Assembly: GCF_000971975.1 (NCBI RefSeq)
Contig: NZ_LAQO01000006.1
Location: forward strand, 244,482 to 308,481
DNA from: Paenibacillus algorifonticola
Lineage (GTDB): Bacteria > Bacillota > Bacilli > Paenibacillales > Paenibacillaceae
Reading direction: 5' to 3'
Length of the DNA stretch: 64,000 nt
This document shows, one piece after another, positions 1 to 9,604 of the stretch (position 1 is the stretch's first letter; every line of letters begins with the position of its first letter). The translations under genes were made by a program, and so were the position numbers. Below the pieces are notes generated by a model. It was not told where the DNA came from. It searched no databases and worked only from the letters and a program-made list of their open reading frames with translations.

Positions 1-1059
1 GCATCCGCCCTGTACGCGGCGAACAGCCCATCGACGATTACGATGCTGGACACAGGCGATGTCGAGAAGTTCAAGGATCGCATTCTCGATCTGAGCGAAG
101 AAAAATGGATGTCCGACAAGGTTGACGGCAGCACGGATCTGACGACATTTGATGGGAAGAACTATGCGTTCCCGCTCTCTATTGAAGGTTACGGCTTTAT
201 TTACAACAAAGCAGTTGTTGACAAGGCAGTTGGCGGCAGCTTCGATCCGGCTACTATTACGACGACCCAGGCACTGGGTGATTTGTTTAAAAAGATCGAA
301 GCTTCCGGCACTGGCGCGCTGATCGTCTCGCCAATGGATTGGTCGCTTGCCGCCCACTTCCTACCGCTCGCTTATGCTGGACAATCAGCCGATAAAGCGG
401 CGGTGAACCAGTTTATTACCGATCTTCAAGCAGGCAGTGTAGACCTTGCGTCCAATAAAGTGTTTAACGGACTGATGGATACCTTCGACCTTATGAAGGA
501 GCACAACATTGATAAAGCTTCGCCACTGGCAGGCACTTATGAGAAGGGCCCTGAGGTGCTGGGCAAAGGCGAGGTCGGCATTTGGTTCCAGGGCAACTGG
601 GCTTGGCCGCAAATTAGCAGCTTTGATACAGCAAGCGGCGCATACGGCTTCCTGCCAGTGCCGATCAGCAACAACACGGATGATTTTGGCAACACGCAAA
701 TTTCCGCTGCTGTCTCGAAACGTCTCGTTCTAGACAAGGAGAAAAGCACGACGGAGCAGCAAGCAGCAGCGAAGACGTTCCTGGAGTGGATGGTCTACAA
801 AGAGAAAGGCCAAGACTTCCTGATCAATAAAGCGAACATCGTGCCTGCTTTCAAAAACATTACGCTGGAGCCGAAAGATCCGCTCGCCAAGTCGATTCAA
901 GCTTATATCGCTGGCGGCAAAATCGAGGAATCGATGAGTGCGCTCCCTGCGGATCACTGGAGCAAGGTAGGCGCTTCGATGCAAAAATATTTAGCAGGAG
1001 CAGCTGACCGTGCCACGCTTGCCAAGGAAATTCAAGAGTATTGGACTACTGTAAAGTAG
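1..1059 (+). CDS. Sugar ABC transporter extracellular solute-binding protein (5' truncated)
   Basis: The reading frame is open from base 1, so the gene starts upstream; 352 residues are visible. The protein has the look of a carbohydrate-binding family 1 lipoprotein (MsmE/MalE type), with a central stretch reading YAFPLSIEGYGFIYNK and a C-terminal part with W-G-N-W and EFLEWM-like elements. The signal peptide and lipobox would lie outside the window. It is followed by two permeases and a GH32 sucrase, so it probably captures a sucrose- or fructan-type sugar at the outer face of the membrane. No ATPase gene is visible, and such importers often share a distant MsmK-type ATPase. The substrate is inferred from context only. 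Confidence 0.85.
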   Translation, partial: ASALYAANSPSTITMLDTGDVEKFKDRILDLSEEKWMSDKVDGSTDLTTFDGKNYAFPLSIEGYGFIYNKAVVDKAVGGSFDPATITTTQALGDLFKKIEASGTGALIVSPMDWSLAAHFLPLAYAGQSADKAAVNQFITDLQAGSVDLASNKVFNGLMDTFDLMKEHNIDKASPLAGTYEKGPEVLGKGEVGIWFQGNWAWPQISSFDTASGAYGFLPVPISNNTDDFGNTQISAAVSKRLVLDKEKSTTEQQAAAKTFLEWMVYKEKGQDFLINKANIVPAFKNITLEPKDPLAKSIQAYIAGGKIEESMSALPADHWSKVGASMQKYLAGAADRATLAKEIQEYWTTVK

Positions 1060-1162
1060 TGTGAAGTAGACGACAAACAACAGCTTCGAAGAGGAGGCAA
1101 TGGATAAGCCCGTGTGACTTGTCCGTTGCTTCGCTTCAATGAAACGTTAGCGAGGGATAACG

Positions 1163-2047
1163 ATGATATCGGAAAAAGGACTTTGGAGCCGCATTCGGTT
1201 ACGGCTATTGTTCACCGGGCCTACCTTGTTTGCTTTTGCCACCGTCATGATTGTACCGTTCTTGTACGGCATTTATTTAACCTTCACGAACTGGGACGGC
1301 ATCTCCACAACGAGTACGATGGTCGGTTTTGAAAACTATGCGTATGTGTGGAAAGACGCGGTATTCTGGAAGTCATTTTATTTAACGCTTAAATATGTGT
1401 TTATTAGTGTGGCGCTCGTCAATGTGGCAGCCTTTTTGCTGGCGTATTTTTTATCGAGCGGCATGAAGGGCCAGAGCTTTTTCCGGGCCGGATTTTTTAT
1501 TCCGAATTTGGTCGGCGGCATTGTGCTTGGTTTCGTCTGGCAGTTTATTTTCTCGAACGTTCTCGTATCCATTGGACAAAAAGCGGGCATTTCCATATTC
1601 GGCACCTCCTGGCTCGCTGATCCGGATAAAGCGTTTTTTGCGCTTATTATTGTAACGGTGTGGCAATATGCTGGGTATATGATGGTCATTTACGTTGCGG
1701 GCCTCATGAATGTGCCGAAGGATATTATGGAGGCGGCCAGCATTGACGGGGCAACGGCATTCCGCAAGCTGCGGACGATGATTTTGCCGCTGATGGTGCC
1801 TTCCTTTATCGTATGTGTATTTTTATCGCTGCAACGCACGTTTATGGTTTACGATTTGAACCTGACGCTGACGAAGGGCGGACCGTTCAAAAGCACGGAA
1901 ATGGTATCGATGCATGTATATGAGAAAGCCTTCCTTTCAAGGGATTATGGGGTAGGGCAGGCGGAAGCGCTTGTACTGTTCCTGCTTGTAGCGGGCATTA
2001 CGTTATTGCAAGTGTATTTCAGCAAGAAGCTGGAGGTGGAGGCCTAA
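1163..2047 (+). CDS. Sugar ABC transporter permease (MalF/UgpA type)
   Basis: This 294-residue inner-membrane permease has about six hydrophobic segments. The cytoplasmic EAA loop is visible as EAASIDGATAFRKLR around residues 191-205, the site that contacts the ATPase. It forms a heterodimer with the next gene product, and the two genes overlap by one base (TAATG), which suggests translational coupling. The binding-protein gene lies about 100 bp upstream. The ATG at 1163 follows a GAGGGAT purine stretch. The family is the binding-protein-dependent sugar permeases; the transported sugar is inferred from the neighbouring GH32 gene. Confidence 0.9.
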   Translation: MISEKGLWSRIRLRLLFTGPTLFAFATVMIVPFLYGIYLTFTNWDGISTTSTMVGFENYAYVWKDAVFWKSFYLTLKYVFISVALVNVAAFLLAYFLSSGMKGQSFFRAGFFIPNLVGGIVLGFVWQFIFSNVLVSIGQKAGISIFGTSWLADPDKAFFALIIVTVWQYAGYMMVIYVAGLMNVPKDIMEAASIDGATAFRKLRTMILPLMVPSFIVCVFLSLQRTFMVYDLNLTLTKGGPFKSTEMVSMHVYEKAFLSRDYGVGQAEALVLFLLVAGITLLQVYFSKKLEVEA

Positions 2048-2874
2048 TGAAGCGTTTGAAAGCCTCTATGGAATGGAGCAAGTTTATTGTTTTGCTGGTT
2101 GGCCTCGTGGCCTTCGTCTTTCCATTTATTTTGTTAATCGTCAATTCCTTTAAAGAAAATAAAGCGATCACCGCTTCGCCGCTTTCTTTGCCTGACAGCT
2201 TCAATCTGGCTAACTATGAGTCAGCGTTTACGAAAATGAATTATGTATCCGCGTTTTCGAACACGGTTATCATTACGGTGCTGAGCGTTTTGCTCATCTC
2301 GGTGCTTGCGGCCATGACAGCCCATTTCTTTGTGCGAAATCAAAGCAAATTTAATCAATATACGTTTTTCCTAATGGTGGCAGCGATGATTATCCCATTC
2401 CAGGCGATTATGATTCCGCTCGTGAAGGTTTATGGCAATTTGCATTTGCTGGATAACAAATGGTCGCTGATTTATATGTATCTCGGCTTCGGAAGCCCGC
2501 TTGCAGTATTCATTTATCACGGCTTTGTGAAAAGCATTCCGGCGGAGCTGGAGGAGGCTGCCATGATTGATGGCTGCACGCGGACACAGACGTTTTTCCG
2601 TATTGTTTTTCCAGTACTCGCGCCAACGTCGGTGACGATCGCGATTTTGAATGTGCTGTGGATCTGGAATGACTTCCTGCTTCCATCGCTCGTGCTGACT
2701 TCGTCGGAGCAGCGCACACTGCCGCTCTCGACCTTTTACTTCTATGGAACTTATACCGTCGATTACGGGCCGCTAATGGCCGGTCTGCTGCTTACTATTT
2801 TGCCGGTACTCGTCGTCTATTTGTTCGCACAGAAATTTATTATTCAAGGCGTCATGCAAGGCTCCATTAAATAA
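2047..2874 (+). CDS. Sugar ABC transporter permease (MalG type)
   Basis: This second permease subunit has 275 residues and about six membrane segments. Its EAA loop reads EEAAMIDGCTRTQTFFR, around residues 172-188. The C-terminal end (QKFIIQGVMQGSIK) is typical of MalG-type sugar permeases. It overlaps the upstream permease by one base and lies about 25 bp before the GH32 gene, so all four genes look like one operon. It would complete the membrane channel of a CUT1-type importer; the ATPase is not encoded in the window. Confidence 0.9.
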   Translation: MKRLKASMEWSKFIVLLVGLVAFVFPFILLIVNSFKENKAITASPLSLPDSFNLANYESAFTKMNYVSAFSNTVIITVLSVLLISVLAAMTAHFFVRNQSKFNQYTFFLMVAAMIIPFQAIMIPLVKVYGNLHLLDNKWSLIYMYLGFGSPLAVFIYHGFVKSIPAELEEAAMIDGCTRTQTFFRIVFPVLAPTSVTIAILNVLWIWNDFLLPSLVLTSSEQRTLPLSTFYFYGTYTVDYGPLMAGLLLTILPVLVVYLFAQKFIIQGVMQGSIK

Positions 2875-2899
2875 ACGCGTAAGAATAGGATGATTGGTC

Positions 2900-4378
2900 A
2901 TGTTGTATACGCTTGAGAATGCCGAGCAGTTTGTGGCGGAAAGAAAGCATCTGCTGCGCCCGCAGTACCGTCTTGGCTATCATTTGATGGCGGAATTCGG
3001 CTGGATGAACGACCCGAACGGTTTTATTTATCATAATGGGCATTATCATTTGTTTTATCAATATTATCCGTATCAGCCGGTATGGGGACCGATGCATTGG
3101 GGCCATGCGATCAGCCGTGATTTGGTCAAATGGGAGTATGTTCCTGTTGCGCTCGCGCCAGACCAGCCTTATGACAGCGGCGGCTGCTTCTCTGGAAGCG
3201 CGATTGTCCACGAAGGCAAGCTTCATCTTATGTATACGGGACATGTAGTGACGGGGCCGAATACGGATAAGGACTATTATCAGACGCAAAATATTGCGGT
3301 ATCAGACGATGGCGTGAAATTTGCTAAGCTTGCGGGCAATCCGGTGCTCGGGCTGGAGCAGATTCCGACCGGAACGAGCCGTAAAGATTTTCGTGATCCG
3401 AAGGTATTTGAACGGGGTGGCTGCTATTATACGGTCATTGGCTCGAATGATGGTGCAGGGCATGGCTTGATTTTGCTCTACCGTTCACAGAATCTCGTTA
3501 ATTGGACCTTTGTCGGCGAGATGGCGCGCAGCGACGGACAGCTGGGCGATAATTGGGAATGCCCGGATTTGTTCGAGCTTGATGGCTATGATGTGCTGAT
3601 AATGTCGCCGCAGCGAATGCCAGCTCAAGGTGACAACTATCGTAATTTGCATTCTACCACTTATATGGTAGGGAAATTAAATACGGAGACAGGCTCGTTC
3701 TCGTATGACGGCTATGAGCCCATTGATTTCGGCTTTGATTTTTATGCGCCGCAAACGGCGCTGGACCCGCAGGGCCGGCGCATCGTCATCGGCTGGATGG
3801 AAACGTGGGAGCAGGAAATTCCGACCCAGCTCGGACATTATTGGGCGGGCGCGATGACGCTGCCGCGTGAAGCTGTGCTGCGCAGCAGCGACGGAAAGCT
3901 GCTGTTTCAGCCGCTGGAAGAGCTGAAGGCGTACCGCCGCGATAGCTTTGAGCTGAGTGGGCTGGAGCTTGCAGGCGAGCAGCTGCTCGCTGCGCAGGGA
4001 GATTGCTATGAGCTTGAAGTGGTGCTTCGTACTGGCAGCGCTCGTGAGTTCGGCTTGAAGCTGAGGACGAATGGGGCGGGAGAAGAGACGGTGCTTGCTT
4101 ATGATGCGGAGGAAGGGCTGTTCCGCTTCAATCGGGACCGCTCCGGTATTGGGCAGGGCGGCGAGAGAAGGACGGCAGTTGGACTTTCAGAAGGCGAGCT
4201 TTCGCTGCGTATTTTTGTCGATCAATCGTCGGTTGAGGTGTTTCTCCAAGGCGGGGAAAAAGTGATGACCGGACGTATTTACCCAGGCGAAGCCTCGACG
4301 GGCATTGCAGCTTTCGCCTCTGGCGGAACTAGTACACTCGTTTCATTTAAAAAATGGGATATCGAGCGCCAGCTTTAA
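2900..4378 (+). CDS. Glycoside hydrolase family 32, sucrose-6-phosphate hydrolase / sucrase
   Basis: This 492-residue cytoplasmic enzyme (no signal peptide) should cleave the fructosyl bond of sucrose, sucrose phosphate or short fructans. All GH32 landmarks are visible: WMNDPNG at 35-41 with nucleophile Asp38, FSGS at 97-100, RDP at 165-167 (transition-state stabiliser) and the acid/base motif WECPD at 219-223. A C-terminal beta-sandwich carries the usual DQSSVEVF element. ATG 2900 is preferred to in-frame TTG 2894, because the AGGA Shine-Dalgarno at 2887-2890 is well spaced only for the former. It is the last gene of the sugar-uptake operon and is followed by a strong terminator. An ABC importer delivers unphosphorylated sugar, so true sucrase or fructan activity is as likely as sucrose-6-P hydrolysis. 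Confidence 0.92.
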   Translation: MLYTLENAEQFVAERKHLLRPQYRLGYHLMAEFGWMNDPNGFIYHNGHYHLFYQYYPYQPVWGPMHWGHAISRDLVKWEYVPVALAPDQPYDSGGCFSGSAIVHEGKLHLMYTGHVVTGPNTDKDYYQTQNIAVSDDGVKFAKLAGNPVLGLEQIPTGTSRKDFRDPKVFERGGCYYTVIGSNDGAGHGLILLYRSQNLVNWTFVGEMARSDGQLGDNWECPDLFELDGYDVLIMSPQRMPAQGDNYRNLHSTTYMVGKLNTETGSFSYDGYEPIDFGFDFYAPQTALDPQGRRIVIGWMETWEQEIPTQLGHYWAGAMTLPREAVLRSSDGKLLFQPLEELKAYRRDSFELSGLELAGEQLLAAQGDCYELEVVLRTGSAREFGLKLRTNGAGEETVLAYDAEEGLFRFNRDRSGIGQGGERRTAVGLSEGELSLRIFVDQSSVEVFLQGGEKVMTGRIYPGEASTGIAAFASGGTSTLVSFKKWDIERQL

Positions 4379-4466
4379 TGCTGCTTTCATATAAGCGAGG
4401 GAAACATTGCGGCTAGATTAGGGCAGTGCCGGAAACGCGGAGCGTGGCTTGTGCAAGCTAGGCTTA

Positions 4467-4502
4467 AGAACAGGACAGAGGTTATGTCCTGTTCTTTTTT
4501 TA
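4467..4502 (+). terminator. Rho-independent terminator after GH32 operon
   Basis: An 11-bp perfect stem (AGAACAGGACA / TGTCCTGTTCT) with a 7-base loop is followed by a run of eight T. It separates the sugar operon from the efflux operon. Confidence 0.92.
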
Positions 4503-4599
4503 TTTTCAGCGGTAGAAACGTTGGAGGTTCATGCAGCTCTTTATTTGCTAAACGGGCACCCTGTAAGGCCTGTTCATTCTCCGTTCATTTTTTCATGCT

Positions 4600-4616
4600 A
4601 TATTCGTCACGAATAT
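4600..4616. promoter_or_regulatory. Inverted repeat upstream of efflux operon, possible operator
   Basis: ATATTCG-TCA-CGAATAT is a 7-bp perfect dyad placed 26 bp before the adaptor start codon and overlapping a TATATT element that could be a -10 box (4599-4604). A good -35 box was not found. Efflux operons are often controlled by a small repressor binding such a dyad, but no regulator gene is adjacent, so this is inference. Confidence 0.4.
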
Positions 4617-4642
4617 GTCAGTCGGAGGGTGGAATACAGTCG

Positions 4643-6333
4643 ATGAAAAAGTGGAAGCTATGGCTTGGTATTATCCTTGTGGTAGGCGCGGCCGGTGGAG
4701 GCGGTGCCTATTATTATTTGAAGATGGGGCAGCCGGCGACGGTGCAGGCGGCAACCTCGCAAACGGTGAAAGCGACGCGGGGCAATATTGAGCTGAAAAT
4801 AAGCGCGACAGGCAGTGTAGAAGCCAACTCCCGCGAAACCGTAACGTCCGGCGTATCCGGTACGATTGCAAAGCTGAACTTCAAAGTCGGCGATAAGGTG
4901 AAGGCAGGCCAGGTGCTGGCGACGTTTGAATCCGAGAAGGACTACGATAGCCAGATTGAGCAGACGGAGCTTTCGATTAAGAAGCAGCAGGTGCAGATGG
5001 AGCAATATCAGACGAAATATAAGGAAGCTGCGGGCACGGAGGATGAACTCACGACCCAGCAAAGCATCAAAACGGACATGGAAATGCTGGCGCTGGAAAT
5101 CAAGCAAAACCAAGACAGCCTGAGCACCATGAGGGAAGATCAGCTGAAGGTGACGGAGGTTGTGGCAACAATTGATGGCGAGGTGACGGAAAGCGAGGTT
5201 TCCGTTGGCGACGAGGTTGTAGCAAATACGGTTATTGCGTCTATCGTTAATTATGATTTGCTTGATTTTGTCGTACAGGTCGATGAGCTGGACATTCCAT
5301 CGGTTAAAGCAGGGCAAGTGGTTCAGGTTTATTTGAGCGCGCTGACGGACAAGACGATCGAAGGCAAAGTAGCCAGCTTGGCTCGTGAGGGAACGGCATC
5401 GAATGGCGTATCTGCCTATGAGGTGACAATTTCACTCGACACCATTGAGGGTGTGATAACAGGCATGTCGGGGGAAGCGGATATTATTTTGGAGTCCAAA
5501 AATGATGTCGTCGTTGTACCGGTAGACGCGGTTATTGAACGTGGCGGCAAATCCTTCGTTCGCGTGCCAACAAGCACGCAAGGTACGACAGGCTCTCAAG
5601 GTACGAGCGGGGCAGCGGGGGCGCAAGGAGCTGCTGGAGCGTCAGGTGCTCAAGGCATGGACGGGGCAGCGGGGGCACAAGGAAATGCTGGAGCGTCAGG
5701 TGCACAAGGTACGGACGGAGCTGCTGGCGGCCAAGGCGCAGGTGGAGCAGCGCAAGGAGCAGCCGGAGCACAAGGTGCAGTTGGCACACAGGGAGCAAGC
5801 AGCACGCAAGGCGCAAGCGGCACACAAGGACAGGGCGGGACAGGTACGCAAGGGGGCCGTAGCGCGCAAGCTGAAACGGGTGGCCAAGGAGCTGGCGGCA
5901 CAGCACAGGGTGCGGCTGGAACTCAAGGTGCCAGCGGTACACAGGGAACACGCGGTACCCAAGGTACGAGTGGAGCAGCGCAAGGAACGACAAGCGCTCA
6001 AGGTATGAATGGAACTGCGCAAGGTGCAGCTGGCGCTCAAGGAACAAGCGGCATGCAGCGCACTGGCGGCGCTCAGATGGAAGGACAGTTAGTTGAAGTG
6101 GAAGCGGGAATCAGTGATGAAACGTATGTGGAAATTATTTCAGGACTGAATGAAGGCGATTCAGTGCTGATCCCAACACCGCAAGGCACGGTGGGCATGA
6201 CGACAACGACGACGCAGCAAAATCAAGCAACTATGGGCGGCATGATGCCAGGCGGCTTTGGCGGCGGAACAGGTGGCGGATTCGGCGGAGGTGGCGGCGG
6301 CTTCACTGGCGGCGGAGCAGGCGGTGGTCGCCC

Positions 6334-6337
<4 letters not shown>
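4643..6337 (+). CDS. Efflux adaptor (membrane fusion) protein with collagen-like insert
   Basis: This 564-residue adaptor of the MacA/YknX type has an N-terminal membrane anchor (residues 1-29), a biotinyl-lipoyl half motif (GTIAKLNFKVGDKVKAGQVL), a coiled-coil hairpin around residues 95-165 and then the second lipoyl half and beta-barrel. Between residues about 314 and 477 the adaptor fold is interrupted by roughly 160 residues of Gly-X-Y triplets rich in Ala, Gln, Thr and Ser, with no proline. The family resumes with DETYVEIISGLNEGDSVLI, and the protein ends in a Gly-rich tail. ATG 4643 has a good GGAGGG site 10 bp upstream; the longer open frame runs back into the terminator. The stop overlaps the ATPase start (ATGA). 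It should link the ABC permease to the cell wall side in an efflux or export complex. Confidence 0.9.
5582..6072 (+). repeat. Collagen-like Gly-X-Y coding repeat within the adaptor gene
   Basis: About 160 codons read as triplets such as GAQ, GAA, GAS, GTQ and GTS with only a few phase slips (GAAQ, GTAQ, STQ, RTG). At DNA level this is an irregular tandem repeat built on GGNNCNCAAGGN-like units. Because it encodes no Pro, it differs from the GPT/GPP repeats of spore-surface collagens such as BclA. Such repeats commonly vary in number between strains. Confidence 0.9.
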
Positions 6338-7092
<755 letters not shown>

Positions 7093-8303
7093 AACGGCCC
7101 TCTCGATGCTAGGCATACTGATCGGCGTAGCGACGGTTATAGCGCTGGTCGGTATGGGGCAAGGCTCAACGAAGCAGGTGGAGGAGCAGGTAGCCAGCCT
7201 TGGCACCAACTCCTTGTCGGTCACCATAACGGGCCGTGGAACGGCCACCTCCCTTTCGCTCGATGATGCGATGGCTCTGGCTGATATTCCGAATGTGGAG
7301 GGCGTATCTCCAACGGTCAGCGGCAGTGCAACAGTGAAGTATGGGAAAAATAGTACGAGTGTGACGGTGGAGGGCATTACGCCGGATTACGAGCAGGTAA
7401 GTGATTTTAGCGTGCAGTCCGGCAGATACATCGCCTCGATGGATGTGAAAAACACCCAGAAGGTCGCATTAATCGGAGTCGATACGGCAACGGAGCTGTT
7501 TGAAGAAGAGGACCCGGTTGGCAAAACGATTCAGGTGAACGGCAGCCGCTTTACGATCGTCGGACTTTTGGAGGCGAAAGGCAGCTCGCTCACCGGCTCC
7601 AACGATGAAAAAATTGCGATTCCAATTACGACGGGGCAAAAGCTCTTTGATAGTGTCGGTGTGCGTACGGTCGCCCTAAAGGTGACTGATCTTGACCTGA
7701 TGGATATAACAGTCGCGGCGCTCGAGGCAAAGCTGCTGGAAAAATTCAGGGGCGATGACAGCAGCTACCGGGTGTTCAACCAGCAGGATGCGGTAGAGAC
7801 GCTTAATTCGGTCAATGAGACGATGAATACGATGCTGCTTTATGTGGCGGCTATTACGCTGCTCGTCGGCGGCATTGGGGTCATGAATATTATGCTGGTG
7901 TCCGTTACGGAGCGGACACGGGAAATCGGCATTCGCAAGTCGCTGGGCGCAAAGCGCAGAGATATTTTGTTCCAGTTTCTTGTGGAGGCCGTTGTCATTA
8001 GCGGCATGGGCGGCGCACTTGGCATTGGATTCGGTTATTTGGGCTCCTATGTCATTGGGGTGGTGAATGGGACGGATACTTCGGTTCCGTTTAATACGGT
8101 CATTTTGTCGTTTGCCTTCTCTGCTTTTGTCGGAATTGTGTTCGGCATTTTCCCAGCGAACAAAGCTTCGAGGCTGAAGCCAGTCGACGCGCTGCGTCAC
8201 GATTAGCTCTCCTTTTGTTCTACCCTATCAAATCCGCTCATAGAATGGACTATCCAGTTAAGCAGGATGACATTGCTATAAAAAGGTAGCGGAAGGAGCA
8301 GGG

Positions 8304-9485
8304 ATGAGACGAAGAAGAATCGAACACAGAGTGTCAGATGCGCTGCAATGCTTGAAGGGCAGCCGCTGGGTGCCTATTTTTTCCATAGGTCTATTGCTTG
8401 GCATTACGGTAGCTTTAATGAAAGTTTCCATTGGAGGTATACCGGCCCGCATGCCTGCGACTCTAGCGAATGCGCAGCCGGGAGGGGCAGTGTCGGCGGC
8501 CTTTGAGCTGCCCAGCACGGGCAGCGGCAGCGGGGCGAATAAAGTCGAAGCGGGCAGCGCCGTTATCGCGCAGCAAATGGGCGGGCTGTTGCCTAATACG
8601 ACAGCCGCGCTTAGCGGGCTCATCGTACGCACCTATATGATGAAGGAACAGCGTACGGAAAGCTTGCCGCTGGAGGAGTATGTGCGCGGCGTTATCGCAG
8701 CGGAAATGCCAGCCGATTTTGAGCTAGAGGCGCTTAAGGCGCAGGCGATAGCCGCACGCACCTATATCGTACGCCGCCTCGCTTCCGGTGATGACAGCGG
8801 CGTGGAGAATAAAGAGGCAGATGTAACGGACACGATTGCCCATCAAGCGTATTTGCCTCTTGCACAGCTGAAGCAGCATTGGCAAGGTGCCAAGCAGACA
8901 GCTAATATGAAAAAGCTGAATGAAGCGGTCAAGCAGACGGAGGGGTTAATCGTCACGTATAATGGCGAGCCGATCCAGGCAGCGTTTTTTTCCACAAGCA
9001 GCGGGTATACGGAAAATTCCGAAGACTATTGGACCAATCAGATTCCTTATTTGCGCAGCGTTGCGAGTCAATGGGACATCGAGCTGTCACCGCGTTATAA
9101 AGAAAGCGTGGAGCTAACGCTGGCGCAATTTTATGAGAAGCTTGGCCTTCAGGGGGAGAGCAGGGTTCAGCCTTCCATTCGGGTATTAGCTGCAACGGAA
9201 GGAAAAAGCATCAGCAAAATCGAAATCGCCGGAACGGTGTTCACAGGCCGCGAGGTACGCGAACGATTGGGACTAGCCTCGGCCGCTTTTACATGGAGCA
9301 TGAACGATAAGGCTATTACCATTACAACCTATGGTTATGGACACGGCGTCGGTATGAGCCAATGGGGAGCGAACGGCATGGCAAAGCTAGGCTATTCGGC
9401 GAAAGATATATTAACCTACTATTATACGGATGTGAAGATAGAGCAGGCTTCCAAGTTCTCGGCAGTACTGCTTGGGCGCTCCTAG
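8304..9485 (+). CDS. spoIID: Stage II sporulation protein D (SpoIID)
   Basis: This 393-residue protein has one N-terminal membrane segment (about 25-47) and the SpoIID domain: SLPLEEYVRGVIAAEMP near 120-137, a KAQAIAARTY segment and the C-terminal GYGHGVGMSQWGANGMA near 344-360. SpoIID is a lytic transglycosylase that cuts denuded glycan strands during engulfment of the forespore, acting with SpoIIM and SpoIIP. The start ATG 8304 follows GGAAGGAG. Gene order spoIID-spoIIQ-spoIIID-mbl matches B. subtilis and supports orthology over the SpoIID-like LytB proteins. In B. subtilis the gene is sigma-E dependent; a CATAGAAT element at 8239-8246 resembles a sigma-E -10 box but lacks a good -35. Confidence 0.95.
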   Translation: MRRRRIEHRVSDALQCLKGSRWVPIFSIGLLLGITVALMKVSIGGIPARMPATLANAQPGGAVSAAFELPSTGSGSGANKVEAGSAVIAQQMGGLLPNTTAALSGLIVRTYMMKEQRTESLPLEEYVRGVIAAEMPADFELEALKAQAIAARTYIVRRLASGDDSGVENKEADVTDTIAHQAYLPLAQLKQHWQGAKQTANMKKLNEAVKQTEGLIVTYNGEPIQAAFFSTSSGYTENSEDYWTNQIPYLRSVASQWDIELSPRYKESVELTLAQFYEKLGLQGESRVQPSIRVLAATEGKSISKIEIAGTVFTGREVRERLGLASAAFTWSMNDKAITITTYGYGHGVGMSQWGANGMAKLGYSAKDILTYYYTDVKIEQASKFSAVLLGRS

Positions 9486-9557
9486 CTCAAGGAAACACAG
9501 GCTTTTTCGAAATCTTAAAGTCTCTATATTTTTATCCATCATTCCATATACCCTCAC

Positions 9558-9586
9558 GTATAAACCTAGCGAATCTGGCAACAATG
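9558..9586 (+). promoter_or_regulatory. Candidate sigma-F promoter of spoIIQ
   Basis: GTATA (9558-9562), 14 bases, then GGCAACAATG (9577-9586) fits the sigma-F pattern GYATA / GGNNANAHTR at every defined base. The start of transcription would be about 12 bases before the spoIIQ ATG, which is short but leaves the GAGGTGAT ribosome site in the message. spoIIQ is a forespore sigma-F gene in B. subtilis. Confidence 0.6.
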
Positions 9587-9604
9587 GCTAGTGAGGTGAT
9601 AGAA

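Noticed and set aside
5532..6047. Long open frames on both strands across the Gly-X-Y region
   Set aside because: These are frame shadows of the low-complexity repeat; only the adaptor frame continues into conserved domains on both sides.
8239..8246. CATAGAAT as the sigma-E -10 box of spoIID
   Set aside because: No acceptable -35 lies 13-14 bases upstream, so it was mentioned in the gene entry but not listed as a promoter.
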